64,000 nt of DNA from Polynucleobacter sp. HIN11 (GTDB lineage Bacteria > Pseudomonadota > Gammaproteobacteria > Burkholderiales > Burkholderiaceae). The stretch spans positions 1,488,001 to 1,552,000 of the forward strand of contig NZ_AP028142.1 in assembly GCF_030297675.1 (NCBI RefSeq), read 5' to 3'. Shown in pieces: positions 18,647-27,609 of the stretch; within the stretch, counting starts at the first letter, position 1, and each line of letters starts with the position of its first letter. The notes under the pieces were generated by a model. The model did no database searches. It had not been told where the DNA came from and saw only the letters and a program-made list of their open reading frames with translations. The translations under genes and the position numbers were made by a program.

Positions 18647-19708
18647 ATGCAATTATCCGACTTCAACTACGACCTCCCGCCTGAGCTAATCGCTCAGCAT
18701 CCTCTTCCACAACGATCCGCCAGCCGGCTCTTGGAGCTAGCGCAGACTGCGGATGGGAGACCTGAGTGCATTGATCGTTCATTTACCGATATTGTCCAAT
18801 TAATTGGTCCAAACGATCTCCTTATTTTTAATGACACCCGAGTTATTCCAGCCCGCCTGTTTGGCCAAAAGGAAACCGGTGGACAGGTTGAGGTTTTGAT
18901 TGAACGCATCACGGGGCCCAATCAAGCGATTGCTCAAATTCGTGCATCCAAGGTCCCAAAACCTGGTGGAAAAATTCGGCTGCGTGCCTATTCGGACATA
19001 GTCGCGCCTGAGACCGCCCCAGAACTCGTGGTGAATGGTCGAGTCAATATTGGTGGCAATAGTGATTTCTACGAAATTTTATTTCCTGAGAATGCAATGT
19101 CTGTATTAGAGAGCTATGGTGAACTCCCATTACCTCCCTACATTAGCCACACACCCGATGAGGAAGATGCCAATCGATACCAAACGGTGATGGCTCAAAA
19201 ACCCGGAGCGGTAGCCGCTCCAACCGCGGGCTTGCATTTTGATGAGGCTCTACTCAAGCGCCTACGGGATCATGGGGTACAACAAGCAGCTATTACCTTG
19301 CACGTTGGCGCAGGGACATTTACCCCAGTCCGGCATGAGGACTTGGCGCTCCATCAAATGCACTACGAGTGGTACTCGATCCCGAAAAATACGATAGAGG
19401 CAATTGAACGTACCAAACAAAATCAGGGCAAGGTGATTGCTGTGGGCACTACAAGCATTCGAACACTGGAAAGTTATGCCATCACCGGTCAACTTGAAGG
19501 TGAAACGAATTTATTTATTACGCCTGGCTTTGAGTTCAAAATCGTCGACGCACTCATCACGAATTTTCATTTACCAAAGTCAACACTTCTCATGCTTGTT
19601 AGTGCCTTTGCTGGAGTCGATGCGATTCGCTACGCCTATGCACATGCTATTCGCGAGCGCTACCGTTTCTTTAGCTATGGTGACGCGATGTTCCTACGGC
19701 GAACCTGA
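18647..19708 (+). CDS. queA: S-adenosylmethionine:tRNA ribosyltransferase-isomerase
   Basis: A 353-residue QueA, which transfers the ribosyl part of S-adenosylmethionine to preQ1 in tRNA to give epoxyqueuosine. The N-terminus DFNYDLPPELIAQ and the conserved blocks PARLFGQKETGGQVE and GAVAAPTAGLHF are clear. It is the first gene of a queA-tgt-yajC-secD-secF run; tgt follows after 12 bp. Confidence 0.95.
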   Translation: MQLSDFNYDLPPELIAQHPLPQRSASRLLELAQTADGRPECIDRSFTDIVQLIGPNDLLIFNDTRVIPARLFGQKETGGQVEVLIERITGPNQAIAQIRASKVPKPGGKIRLRAYSDIVAPETAPELVVNGRVNIGGNSDFYEILFPENAMSVLESYGELPLPPYISHTPDEEDANRYQTVMAQKPGAVAAPTAGLHFDEALLKRLRDHGVQQAAITLHVGAGTFTPVRHEDLALHQMHYEWYSIPKNTIEAIERTKQNQGKVIAVGTTSIRTLESYAITGQLEGETNLFITPGFEFKIVDALITNFHLPKSTLLMLVSAFAGVDAIRYAYAHAIRERYRFFSYGDAMFLRRT

Positions 19709-19720
19709 GACAATGCGGGT

Positions 19721-20875
19721 ATGAGCCCACTCGAATTCACATGCATTAAAGAGGACGCCGATAGCCACGCGCGTCTTGGGAAAATGCGCCTACCCCATGG
19801 TGAGGTTCAAACTCCTATTTTTATGCCAGTAGGCACCTACGGTACCGTAAAAGCCGTTACCCCTCGTGACCTACACGAAATGCAAGCCCAAATTATCTTG
19901 GGCAATACCTTTCACTTATGGCTGCGTCCTGGCTTGGATGTCATTCGTAAACATGGCGGCCTGCATCGATTTATGGGCTGGGATAAACCGATCCTAACTG
20001 ACTCAGGAGGCTTTCAGGTATTTAGCTTGGGCGCTCTTCGCAAAATTACCGAGGATGGCGTCACCTTCTCTTCGCCGATTAATGGCGATAAATTATTTAT
20101 GTCGCCAGAAGTATCCATGGAGATTCAGGCAACGCTCAATAGCGATATTGCAATGCAATTTGATGAATGCACACCCTATGAAACTCAAGGGCAGCCCACT
20201 TCCGAAAAATCCGCGAGTGAATCTCTGCAACTGTCACTACGTTGGGGCGAGCGCTCGATCAAGCGCTTTCGAGAACTCGAAACCGGTAATGCCCTATTTG
20301 GAATTGTTCAGGGTGGCATGTATGAAACACTTCGAGACGAATCACTCGCGGGTGTAGCCACTCAAGGCTTTGATGGGATTGCGATTGGGGGTCTATCGGT
20401 TGGCGAACCCAAGCCTGAATTTGAGCGCATCTTGAGTCATACGGGGCCGCGCCTACCCAAACACTTACCGCATTACCTGATGGGGGTTGGAACCCCTGAA
20501 GATTTAGTGCTTGGGGTCAGCATGGGGATTGATATGTTTGATTGCGTGATGCCAACGCGTAACGCCCGAAACGGTTGGCTATTTACCCGCTTTGGGGATC
20601 TCAAACTTCGCAATGCCGGCTACCGTGACGATGATCGACCGATTGATATGCAATGCGCCTGCTATACCTGCCGACACTTTACCCGCTCGTATCTGCATCA
20701 CCTCCAAAAAGCCAATGAAATCCTCGGGGCTCAGTTAAATACGATCCATAATCTTCACTACTACCTTGAGCTCATGGAAGGCATTCGCTCTGCTCTTAAA
20801 GAGGGGGTTTTCTCGCAATTTAAAGCCCTGTTTCATCGCCAACGCCAACGCGGCATTGAGCCCCACCAAGACTAA
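19721..20875 (+). CDS. tgt: tRNA-guanine transglycosylase
   Basis: A 384-residue enzyme that exchanges guanine-34 for preQ1 in GUN-anticodon tRNAs. Active-site aspartates are seen as D94 in LTDSGGFQVF and D274 in MFDCVMPTRNARNG. The zinc site CxCxxC (CACYTC) lies near the C-terminus with a following histidine. GACAAT ends 6 nt before the ATG. It works directly upstream of QueA in queuosine synthesis. Confidence 0.96.
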   Translation: MSPLEFTCIKEDADSHARLGKMRLPHGEVQTPIFMPVGTYGTVKAVTPRDLHEMQAQIILGNTFHLWLRPGLDVIRKHGGLHRFMGWDKPILTDSGGFQVFSLGALRKITEDGVTFSSPINGDKLFMSPEVSMEIQATLNSDIAMQFDECTPYETQGQPTSEKSASESLQLSLRWGERSIKRFRELETGNALFGIVQGGMYETLRDESLAGVATQGFDGIAIGGLSVGEPKPEFERILSHTGPRLPKHLPHYLMGVGTPEDLVLGVSMGIDMFDCVMPTRNARNGWLFTRFGDLKLRNAGYRDDDRPIDMQCACYTCRHFTRSYLHHLQKANEILGAQLNTIHNLHYYLELMEGIRSALKEGVFSQFKALFHRQRQRGIEPHQD

Positions 20876-20963
20876 GGCTTTAGGGTTAGTCTCAAAATCC
20901 CGGCTGAGCGCCAGTCGGTTTAGAATTGCGGCTTATGTGTCGTAATTAATTGGAGGCCCCAAG

Positions 20964-21293
20964 ATGTTGATTAGCAATGCTTTTGCGCAAAGCGCGCCTG
21001 CTGCAGGTGGTGATGCTGGTGGATTAATGAGTTTTATTCCCTTAATCCTTATGTTCGTGGTGCTTTATTTCATCATGATTCGTCCACAGATGAAGCGGCA
21101 GAAAGAGACCAAAGCGATGCTCGAGGCACTAGCAGCTGGCGATGAGGTCATTACTGCCGGTGGTATTTTGGGGAAAGTCACTGCTGTTAAAGATCAGTAC
21201 GTAACCCTTGAGCTAGTTCCAGGTACCGAAGTGCAGATGCAAAAGAATGCAGTAACGAGCGTTCTACCCAAAGGTACGATTAAATCCGTTTAA
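20964..21293 (+). CDS. yajC: Preprotein translocase accessory subunit YajC
   Basis: A 109-residue single-span membrane protein with the TM segment at about residues 22-41, followed by IRPQMKRQKE and a small soluble domain (GDEVITAGGI), as in all YajC proteins. It forms a complex with SecDF that aids Sec export. A strong TTGGAGG ribosome-binding site lies 8 nt before the ATG. An 88-nt gap after tgt with a TAGAAT box at 20921 may hold a separate promoter. Confidence 0.94.
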   Translation: MLISNAFAQSAPAAGGDAGGLMSFIPLILMFVVLYFIMIRPQMKRQKETKAMLEALAAGDEVITAGGILGKVTAVKDQYVTLELVPGTEVQMQKNAVTSVLPKGTIKSV

Positions 21294-21333
21294 TAAATCA
21301 GGGCGCTTTATTGGCGCTCACTAAGCCAGCACT

Positions 21334-23193
21334 ATGAATCGCTACCCCCTTTGGAAATACCTTGTTATTGGGGTAGCTCTCGTCATTGGTTTTTTGTATG
21401 CCTTACCCAATATCTTTGGTGAGGCACCCGCAGTTCAAATCTCCGCAGCCAAACCTACGATAAAGGTCGACCTCACTACCCAATCTCGGATTGAGTCACT
21501 GCTGAACGAGTCAAATATTCAAAACACGGGGATTTTCTTTGAGCGCACTGGGAATGTCGGTAGCATCAAGATTCGCTTTGAAAATACCGATACACAACTC
21601 AAAGCACGGGATTTAATTAATCAGAAGCTCAATGTGGATCCCAAAGAGCCCAACTATATTGTGGCGCTCAATCTTCTCTCCAATACACCCAATTGGCTTA
21701 GCTCAATTAATGCTCTTCCTATGCCTTTGGGTCTTGACCTGCGTGGTGGTGTGTATTTCTTATTGCAAGTCGATATGCAAGGAGCAGTCCAGAAGAAACT
21801 GACTTCCTTGGCGACTGATATTCGTGGACAACTGCGTGATAAAGGGATTCGTCATCAAGGCATTGAGCGCGCAGGCGACGCCATTACGATTCGCTTTGGA
21901 TCGACTACAGAAGCAGATGCTGCCCGCGCGGCACTAGCAGGCCCTCAAGCTGATCTAGAGTGGCTTCTGGAGAAATCAGCCGATGGCGCCAAACTGGTTG
22001 GGCGATTTAAGGCTAGTGCACTGAAAGAAGTTCAAGAGAATGCTGTCAAGCAAAACATCATCACCCTCAATAAACGCGTCAATGAATTAGCGGTCAAAGA
22101 GCCGGTGATTCAACAACAAGGGGCGGAGCGCATTGTGGTGCAACTTCCAGGCGTTCAAGATACTGCGCGCGCCAAAGATATTATTGGTCGTACTGCAACC
22201 CTTGAATCCCGCCTAGCGGATCCAGTCGCTTCAACGATTGGCCTCAATGAAACCCCGCCACCCGGTACCGATGTATTTCGTTTTGGCGAGAATCGCCTCG
22301 GGGTTTTTAAAAAATCCGTGATCTTTACTGGCGATCGCATCACGGATGCGAGCGCTGGCTTTGATCAGAACCAACGTCCCTCTGTCAACATCTCACTTGA
22401 TGCCGCTGGTGGACGAGTGATGCAAGAGGTGACGCGTGAGAACATTGGTAAGCCCATGGGCATGATTCTGTTTGAGAAGGGTAAGGGTGAGGTGCTCACC
22501 ATTGCGACGATTCAAAGTGAGTTTGGCTCCAAGTTCCAGATTACTGGCCAACCCACCACTGAAAGCGCCAATGATCTTGCACTCCTTCTGCGCGCTGGAT
22601 CCTTAGCCGCCCCCATGGAAATTATTGAAGAACGCACCATTGGCCCCAGCCTTGGTCTTGAGAACATTGAGAAAGGATTTAAATCCTTGATTTATGGATT
22701 CGCAGCCATCGCGATTTTCATGATTGCCTACTATCTTCTATTTGGCCTATTTTCGGTCATTGCCTTGGGCGTCAATATTGTTTTACTCATTTCTTTACTT
22801 TCGATGCTGCAAGCCACTCTTTCCCTTCCAGGCATTGCCGCGATGGCTTTGGCGATTGGTATGGCGATTGACTCTAACGTTCTCATCAATGAGCGGATTC
22901 GAGAAGAACTCCGCAATGGTGCAGCTCCCCACACCGCAATTGCAATTGGCTTTGATAAAGCATGGGCGACTATTTTGGACTCCAATATCACTACCTTGAT
23001 TGCTGGAATCGCCTTGCTTGCTTTTGGCTCTGGGCCGGTTAAAGGCTTTGCAGTGGTCCATTGCCTCGGCATTTTGACCTCCATGTTCTCCGCGGTCTTT
23101 TTTGCCCGGGGCGTCGTCAATCTTTGGTACGGACGACAAAAGAAATTGCAATCCATTTCAATTGGCCAAGTTTGGCGACCACAGGGGAAATAA
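21334..23193 (+). CDS. secD: Protein translocase subunit SecD
   Basis: A 619-residue membrane protein of the SecDF motor that uses the proton gradient to pull exported proteins into the periplasm. Seen: an N-terminal TM segment, the D1 signature LGLDLRGGVYFLLQVD near residue 134, a large periplasmic domain, and a C-terminal block of five TM segments with the SecD/SecF signature AIGMAIDSNVLINERIREE. Length equals E. coli SecD (615). secF follows after 3 bp. Confidence 0.96.
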   Translation: MNRYPLWKYLVIGVALVIGFLYALPNIFGEAPAVQISAAKPTIKVDLTTQSRIESLLNESNIQNTGIFFERTGNVGSIKIRFENTDTQLKARDLINQKLNVDPKEPNYIVALNLLSNTPNWLSSINALPMPLGLDLRGGVYFLLQVDMQGAVQKKLTSLATDIRGQLRDKGIRHQGIERAGDAITIRFGSTTEADAARAALAGPQADLEWLLEKSADGAKLVGRFKASALKEVQENAVKQNIITLNKRVNELAVKEPVIQQQGAERIVVQLPGVQDTARAKDIIGRTATLESRLADPVASTIGLNETPPPGTDVFRFGENRLGVFKKSVIFTGDRITDASAGFDQNQRPSVNISLDAAGGRVMQEVTRENIGKPMGMILFEKGKGEVLTIATIQSEFGSKFQITGQPTTESANDLALLLRAGSLAAPMEIIEERTIGPSLGLENIEKGFKSLIYGFAAIAIFMIAYYLLFGLFSVIALGVNIVLLISLLSMLQATLSLPGIAAMALAIGMAIDSNVLINERIREELRNGAAPHTAIAIGFDKAWATILDSNITTLIAGIALLAFGSGPVKGFAVVHCLGILTSMFSAVFFARGVVNLWYGRQKKLQSISIGQVWRPQGK

Positions 23194-23196
23194 GTT

Positions 23197-24171
23197 ATGG
23201 AATTTTTCCGTATCCGCAAAGACATTCCCTTCATGCGCCATGCATTGCTACTCAATGCATTCTCATTCATTACCTTCCTGGCGGCAGTATTTTTTATCTG
23301 GCAAAAGGGCTTGCATCTCTCGATCGAGTTTACGGGTGGTACTGTGATGGAGATAACCTATCCTCAAACTGCCCCGCTTGACACAATTCGTGATCAGATC
23401 GCAAAAATTGGATACACGGATACCCAAATTCAGAACTTTGGGAGCTCACGCGATGTCATGATTCGATTACCGCTCCAACGGGATCAAACGGGTCAAGTCA
23501 TTCCATCCGCACAGCAAAGCAGCGCAGTCATGCAAGTTCTCGAAGCAAATAATTCGGGTGCTAAATTACAACGAGTGGAGTATGTTGGTCCTCAGGTTGG
23601 CAAAGAGCTTGCAGTTGATGGGGTGAAGGCTCTCATCTTTGTTGTGATTGGCATCATGATTTATCTCGCATTTCGTTTTGAGTGGAAATTTGCGGTTGCA
23701 GGTATTTTGGCCAATCTGCATGACGTAGTTATTATTCTCGGATTTTTTGCTTTCTTCCAATGGGAATTCTCGCTCTCCGTTTTAGCTGCTGTGTTGGCGG
23801 TTCTTGGCTACTCGGTTAATGAATCAGTGGTGATCTTTGATCGAATTCGTGAAAATTTTCGCAAGCAACGTAAAATGAATACGCGTGAAATTATTGATAG
23901 TGCGATCACGGGCACGATCAGTCGAACGGTTATTACGCACGGTAGCACCGAAATGATGGTTATCGCCATGTTGATTTTTGGTGGCCCAACCTTGTTTTAT
24001 TTTGCTCTAGCTCTAACGATTGGCATCTTATTTGGAATCTATTCCTCGGTATTCGTTGCTGCTGCTATTGCGATGTGGCTTGGAATTAAACGCGAAGACC
24101 TGATCAAAGCCGATCGCAAACCGAACGAAAACAATCGCCCTGATGATCCTAACTTTGGAGCGCAGGTCTAA
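23197..24171 (+). CDS. secF: Protein translocase subunit SecF
   Basis: A 324-residue partner of SecD with six predicted TM segments. The D1-like motif IEFTGGTVMEI follows the first TM, and YSVNESVVIFDRIREN carries the conserved acidic residue in TM4. It starts 3 bp after secD. Its last 23 bp overlap the convergent waaA gene, so the two transcripts are antisense to each other at their ends; no hairpin terminator is apparent. Confidence 0.96.
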   Translation: MEFFRIRKDIPFMRHALLLNAFSFITFLAAVFFIWQKGLHLSIEFTGGTVMEITYPQTAPLDTIRDQIAKIGYTDTQIQNFGSSRDVMIRLPLQRDQTGQVIPSAQQSSAVMQVLEANNSGAKLQRVEYVGPQVGKELAVDGVKALIFVVIGIMIYLAFRFEWKFAVAGILANLHDVVIILGFFAFFQWEFSLSVLAAVLAVLGYSVNESVVIFDRIRENFRKQRKMNTREIIDSAITGTISRTVITHGSTEMMVIAMLIFGGPTLFYFALALTIGILFGIYSSVFVAAAIAMWLGIKREDLIKADRKPNENNRPDDPNFGAQV

Positions 24172-25525
24172 GCTGTTCTAAGATTCGTTGAGTTGCGCCT
24201 TGATGTTCTGCAGCAAAACGAAGTGCCTTGCCCGAACGATCTTGACGCTCTCCAGTATTAATAAGAAGCGATTCAATGGTTTTCGCTAGGGCATCCACCA
24301 ATTCGGGATTACTATCACCGGTTACTCGGATCGCCGCACCGCAAACAATTGCGTCTTCACTGGCCTTCTGAAAATTGTAGGTATGTGGGCCCAAAATCAC
24401 TGGGCAACCATTTGCACACGCTTCAATTAAATTTTGTCCACCGGTTGGCAAAAGACTGCCGCCCATCACTACAAAATTACTCGCTGCGTAATAAGCCGCC
24501 ATCTCGCCCATCGAGTCGCCTAGCAGAACATCAATCTTTGCCCAATGTAAGGATGGGTCCATTTCTTCACTAGAACGTGGATCACTAAAACTCGAGCGTC
24601 GCTCAAAGGCCAATCCCGTTTGATAAATAAGATCGGCAACCTCAGAGAATCGATCAGGATGACGTGGCACCATGATCAGTAATGGCGGATGAGGCCAAGT
24701 GTTGGTCTTCAGAATATGCTTCCAGGCATCCAAAATGATCGATTCTTCGCCAGCTCGGGTACTGGCTGCGCAAACCACAAGGCGTCCCTGGGCTTGAACA
24801 ACATTTTTCCAATGCGTTCCTAGGGCGATTGTTTCGGGTTGGCTGGCAATATCAAACTTCATATTTCCAACAATCCGCACGCTCTCAACACCAAGGGCTT
24901 GATAATGCTTCGCATCATGGGCTGACTGCGCCAAAATAGCCGTGAATGACTGGAATAGTGCTTGCCCCGCTCTCCCAAAACTCTGTACCCGCTTAAAACT
25001 ACGTTCGGATAAGCGAGCGTTGATCAGAAAAAGGGGGATCCCTAGTTGGCGCGCCCGAAATACAAAACCAGGCCAGGCCTCGGTTTCCATGAGAAGGCCC
25101 AATCGGGGCTGAAAATGCTTCAAAAAGCGTTCGATCGCCCAACAAATATCGTAAGGTAAGTAGACTTGTACAAGTCGACCCTGTTGAATCGCTCTCCAAT
25201 ATATCTTGCTGCCAGCCTCACGTCCCGTGGGAGTCATGTGGGTCAAAAGAATCGAGTGGCCCTCATGGAGCAGTGTCTCGATTAAGGCTTGTGTGGCATG
25301 CGTTTCGCCTACCGAGACCGCATGAATCCATATCGGCCGACTCTGAAATTTCTTCGTTTGATTGAATCCAAAGCGCTCGGCTATATGATGACGGTAACCA
25401 CGATGGTGACGACTGCGCCACAAGAGCCGACCGATGACAACGGGTATTAAGAGATGCCAAATTGCCTCATACAAAAAATAGAGGCCAAAGGGGTAATGCG
25501 CAGCTGGGCGATTGGATCGACTCAA
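24149..25525 (-). CDS. waaA: 3-deoxy-D-manno-octulosonic acid transferase
   Basis: A 458-residue inner-membrane-anchored glycosyltransferase that adds Kdo to lipid A precursor. Seen: an N-terminal hydrophobic anchor, the glycosyltransferase-N block with GRLLWRSRHHRGYRHHIAER and IWIHAVSVGE, and the C-terminal Rossmann half with GGSLLPTGGQNLIEACANG. The frame opens at a TTG (25525) whose last two bases are the first two of the purB stop (TTGA), a coupled start; no in-frame ATG is nearby. The length is slightly above E. coli WaaA (425). Confidence 0.92.
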   Translation of the reverse strand: MSRSNRPAAHYPFGLYFLYEAIWHLLIPVVIGRLLWRSRHHRGYRHHIAERFGFNQTKKFQSRPIWIHAVSVGETHATQALIETLLHEGHSILLTHMTPTGREAGSKIYWRAIQQGRLVQVYLPYDICWAIERFLKHFQPRLGLLMETEAWPGFVFRARQLGIPLFLINARLSERSFKRVQSFGRAGQALFQSFTAILAQSAHDAKHYQALGVESVRIVGNMKFDIASQPETIALGTHWKNVVQAQGRLVVCAASTRAGEESIILDAWKHILKTNTWPHPPLLIMVPRHPDRFSEVADLIYQTGLAFERRSSFSDPRSSEEMDPSLHWAKIDVLLGDSMGEMAAYYAASNFVVMGGSLLPTGGQNLIEACANGCPVILGPHTYNFQKASEDAIVCGAAIRVTGDSNPELVDALAKTIESLLINTGERQDRSGKALRFAAEHQGATQRILEQLRPALQS

Positions 25526-26907
25526 CGCTTACTTGGCTTCAATCGCGATGCCAACTCTGCGGCTTTGCCCGTATATGAAGCAGGGGTCATTTTTAGTAAA
25601 CGCTTCTTCTCTGGCTCAGGAATCGCAAGGGTTTTAATAAAACGCTGCAAGATATCGCGTGTAATGGCCTTACCGCGAGTTAAATCCTTTAATTGCTCGT
25701 AGGGGTTTTCAATCCCATAGCGGCGCATCACGGTTTGAATAGGCTCAGCGAGAACTTCCCAACAATCATTTAAATCGGATGCAATCGCCGCAACATTGAC
25801 CTCTAATTTAGAGAGTCCGCGTAAGGCGCTGTCATAAGCCAATACGCTATGGCCAAATGCTGGACCCAAATTACGTAAAACGGTAGAGTCAGTAAGGTCA
25901 CGCTGCCATCTTGAAATCGGAAGCTTTTCGGCTAAATGACGCAGGAGTGCGTTCGCAATCCCAAGATTACCTTCAGAGTTCTCAAAATCAATTGGATTGA
26001 CTTTATGCGGCATAGTAGAAGAACCAATCTCGCCTGCCTTCGTTTTTTGCTTAAAGTAACCCAGAGAAATATAGGCCCAGAAATCACGATCGATATCTAG
26101 CAAAATTGTATTGGCACGAGCAATGGCATCAAATAACTCAGCCATGCCATCATGGGGCTCAATCTGAATCGTATAGGGATTAAATTCCAAACCAAGACGC
26201 TTTTCGACAACCCCTCTAGCAAACTGCTCCCAGTCAAAGTCTGGATATGCTGCTAGGTGAGCGTTGTAATTACCGACCGCACCATTCATCTTGCCAAGTA
26301 GCGCGACATTGCTAATCGCCTGAATCGCTCGCTCTAGGCGTTTTGCCATATTGGCAATTTCCTTACCCAAAGTGGTTGGTGAGGCTGGCTGACCATGGGT
26401 TCTAGAGAGCATTGGAATGGTGGCATTCTGAACCGCGAGCTCATTTAAAGCCTTCAAAACTAAACGCAGTTGCGGGATTAATACATGATCACGTGCACCT
26501 CGCAACATCAGACCATGTGAGGTGTTATTAATATCCTCCGAAGTACACGCAAAGTGGATGAACTCGCTTGCCTTAAGTAATTTTGGACGTTTTGCTACTT
26601 TTTCTTTTAACCAATACTCAACCGCCTTGACATCGTGGTTGGTGATTGCCTCAATCTCTTTGATACGCTGTGCATCTGCTTCCGAAAAATCACTGGCCAG
26701 CTTTAAGAGAAATGCTTCATCGGCTGCATCAATCTTAGGAATATTCGCTAACTTTGCTTCGCTCAGGGCCAAAAGCCACTGGATTTCGACCACCACCCGC
26801 TGTTGCATAAATGCTGCCTCAGATAGCCAAGGACGCAGGGCATCGAGTTTTTTCGCATACCGGCCATCGAGTGGTGATAGTGCTGTTAAGGAAGATAGCG
26901 TGGACAA
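25522..26907 (-). CDS. purB: Adenylosuccinate lyase
   Basis: A 461-residue fumarase/aspartase-superfamily enzyme that acts twice in purine synthesis (SAICAR to AICAR, adenylosuccinate to AMP). The superfamily signature GSSTMPHKVNP is present, with SRTHGQPASPTTLGKE upstream. The reading frame has no in-frame ATG upstream of the conserved N-terminus SSLTALSPLDGRYAKK: reading back from TTG at 26907 it meets a stop after a few codons, so TTG is the likely start. It is coupled to waaA downstream. Confidence 0.94.
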   Translation of the reverse strand: MSTLSSLTALSPLDGRYAKKLDALRPWLSEAAFMQQRVVVEIQWLLALSEAKLANIPKIDAADEAFLLKLASDFSEADAQRIKEIEAITNHDVKAVEYWLKEKVAKRPKLLKASEFIHFACTSEDINNTSHGLMLRGARDHVLIPQLRLVLKALNELAVQNATIPMLSRTHGQPASPTTLGKEIANMAKRLERAIQAISNVALLGKMNGAVGNYNAHLAAYPDFDWEQFARGVVEKRLGLEFNPYTIQIEPHDGMAELFDAIARANTILLDIDRDFWAYISLGYFKQKTKAGEIGSSTMPHKVNPIDFENSEGNLGIANALLRHLAEKLPISRWQRDLTDSTVLRNLGPAFGHSVLAYDSALRGLSKLEVNVAAIASDLNDCWEVLAEPIQTVMRRYGIENPYEQLKDLTRGKAITRDILQRFIKTLAIPEPEKKRLLKMTPASYTGKAAELASRLKPSKR

Positions 26908-26970
26908 GGGGTTCTCATTACAAAGTGATCAAAACTTGATTTTAATGGGTTTATGGCTGACCTCATAGAT

Positions 26971-26979
26971 TGCTATACT
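26971..26979 (+). promoter_or_regulatory. Candidate extended -10 promoter for the glutathione transferase gene
   Basis: TGcTATACT is an extended -10 box ending 8 nt before the ATG at 26988. The expected start of transcription is within 1-2 nt of the start codon, so the mRNA would have almost no leader. The -35 region is poor, which an extended -10 can tolerate. Confidence 0.45.
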
Positions 26980-26987
26980 GCGCCCTT

Positions 26988-27602
26988 ATGAAAATTATTG
27001 GATCTTTAACTAGCCCCTTTGTTCGCAAAGTGCGCATCGTCATGGCGGAAAAAAAGATTGATGCCGAACTGGTCCTTGAGAATGTATGGAACTCAGAGAC
27101 CACCATTGCAGAATTTAATCCCTTAAGTAAGATTCCGTGCCTTCTCATGGATGATGGTGGTGCCATGTTTGATTCGCGAGTGATTGCTGAATACATTGAC
27201 ACCCTAAGTCCAGTTGGCAAGCTCATCCCTGCCACTGGGCGGGAACGTGCTGCGGTTAAAACTTGGGAAGCCCTAGCCGATGGCGTAATTGATGCTGGTA
27301 TTTTGGCGCGCCTAGAAAAAACCTTTCGAAATGATGGCGAGCAAAGCGAAAAGTGGCTTGAGCGTCAAATGCATAAAGTGCATCAAGGCATGGAGACCAT
27401 GTCAAAGAGTTTAGGTAACTCAAAATGGTGCCATGGCAATCAATTTAGCCTTGCTGACATTGCCTTGGGATGTGCGCTTGGCTGGTTTGAATTACGCTTT
27501 CCTGAGCTCAACTGGAAAACTCAATATCCAAACCTTGCCACACATTTTGCACTACTATCGGATCGCCCCTCATTCAAAAAGACTGCGCCGCCTGCGCAGT
27601 AA
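26988..27602 (+). CDS. yibF: Glutathione S-transferase family protein, YibF-like
   Basis: A 204-residue GST-fold protein: N-terminal thioredoxin-like domain starting GSLTSPFVRKVRIVM, with FNPLSKIPCL (cis-Pro loop) and DSRVIAEYI (glutathione gamma-glutamyl contacts), then an all-helical C-terminal domain with FSLADIALGCALGW. It matches the YibF branch, whose physiological substrate is unknown. The open frame extends 6 codons further upstream, but the ATG at 26988 gives the family N-terminus and lies just after a -10 box. It is convergent with mnmA, 7 bp apart. Confidence 0.9.
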   Translation: MKIIGSLTSPFVRKVRIVMAEKKIDAELVLENVWNSETTIAEFNPLSKIPCLLMDDGGAMFDSRVIAEYIDTLSPVGKLIPATGRERAAVKTWEALADGVIDAGILARLEKTFRNDGEQSEKWLERQMHKVHQGMETMSKSLGNSKWCHGNQFSLADIALGCALGWFELRFPELNWKTQYPNLATHFALLSDRPSFKKTAPPAQ

Positions 27603-27609
27603 TCAATCC

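Noticed and set aside
18617..18652. Upstream extension of recG to a TTG start
   Set aside because: It would overlap the queA start and add residues not seen in RecG proteins; the ATG at 18616 gives the expected length.
20870..20891. Inverted repeat GACTAA/TTAGTC around the tgt stop as a terminator
   Set aside because: A 6-bp stem with a 10-nt loop and no T-run; tgt is normally continuous with yajC-secDF.
22731..23270. A 179-codon reverse-strand frame opposite the end of secD and start of secF
   Set aside because: It mirrors the coding bias of the membrane helices on the other strand and spans a gene boundary; nothing supports expression.
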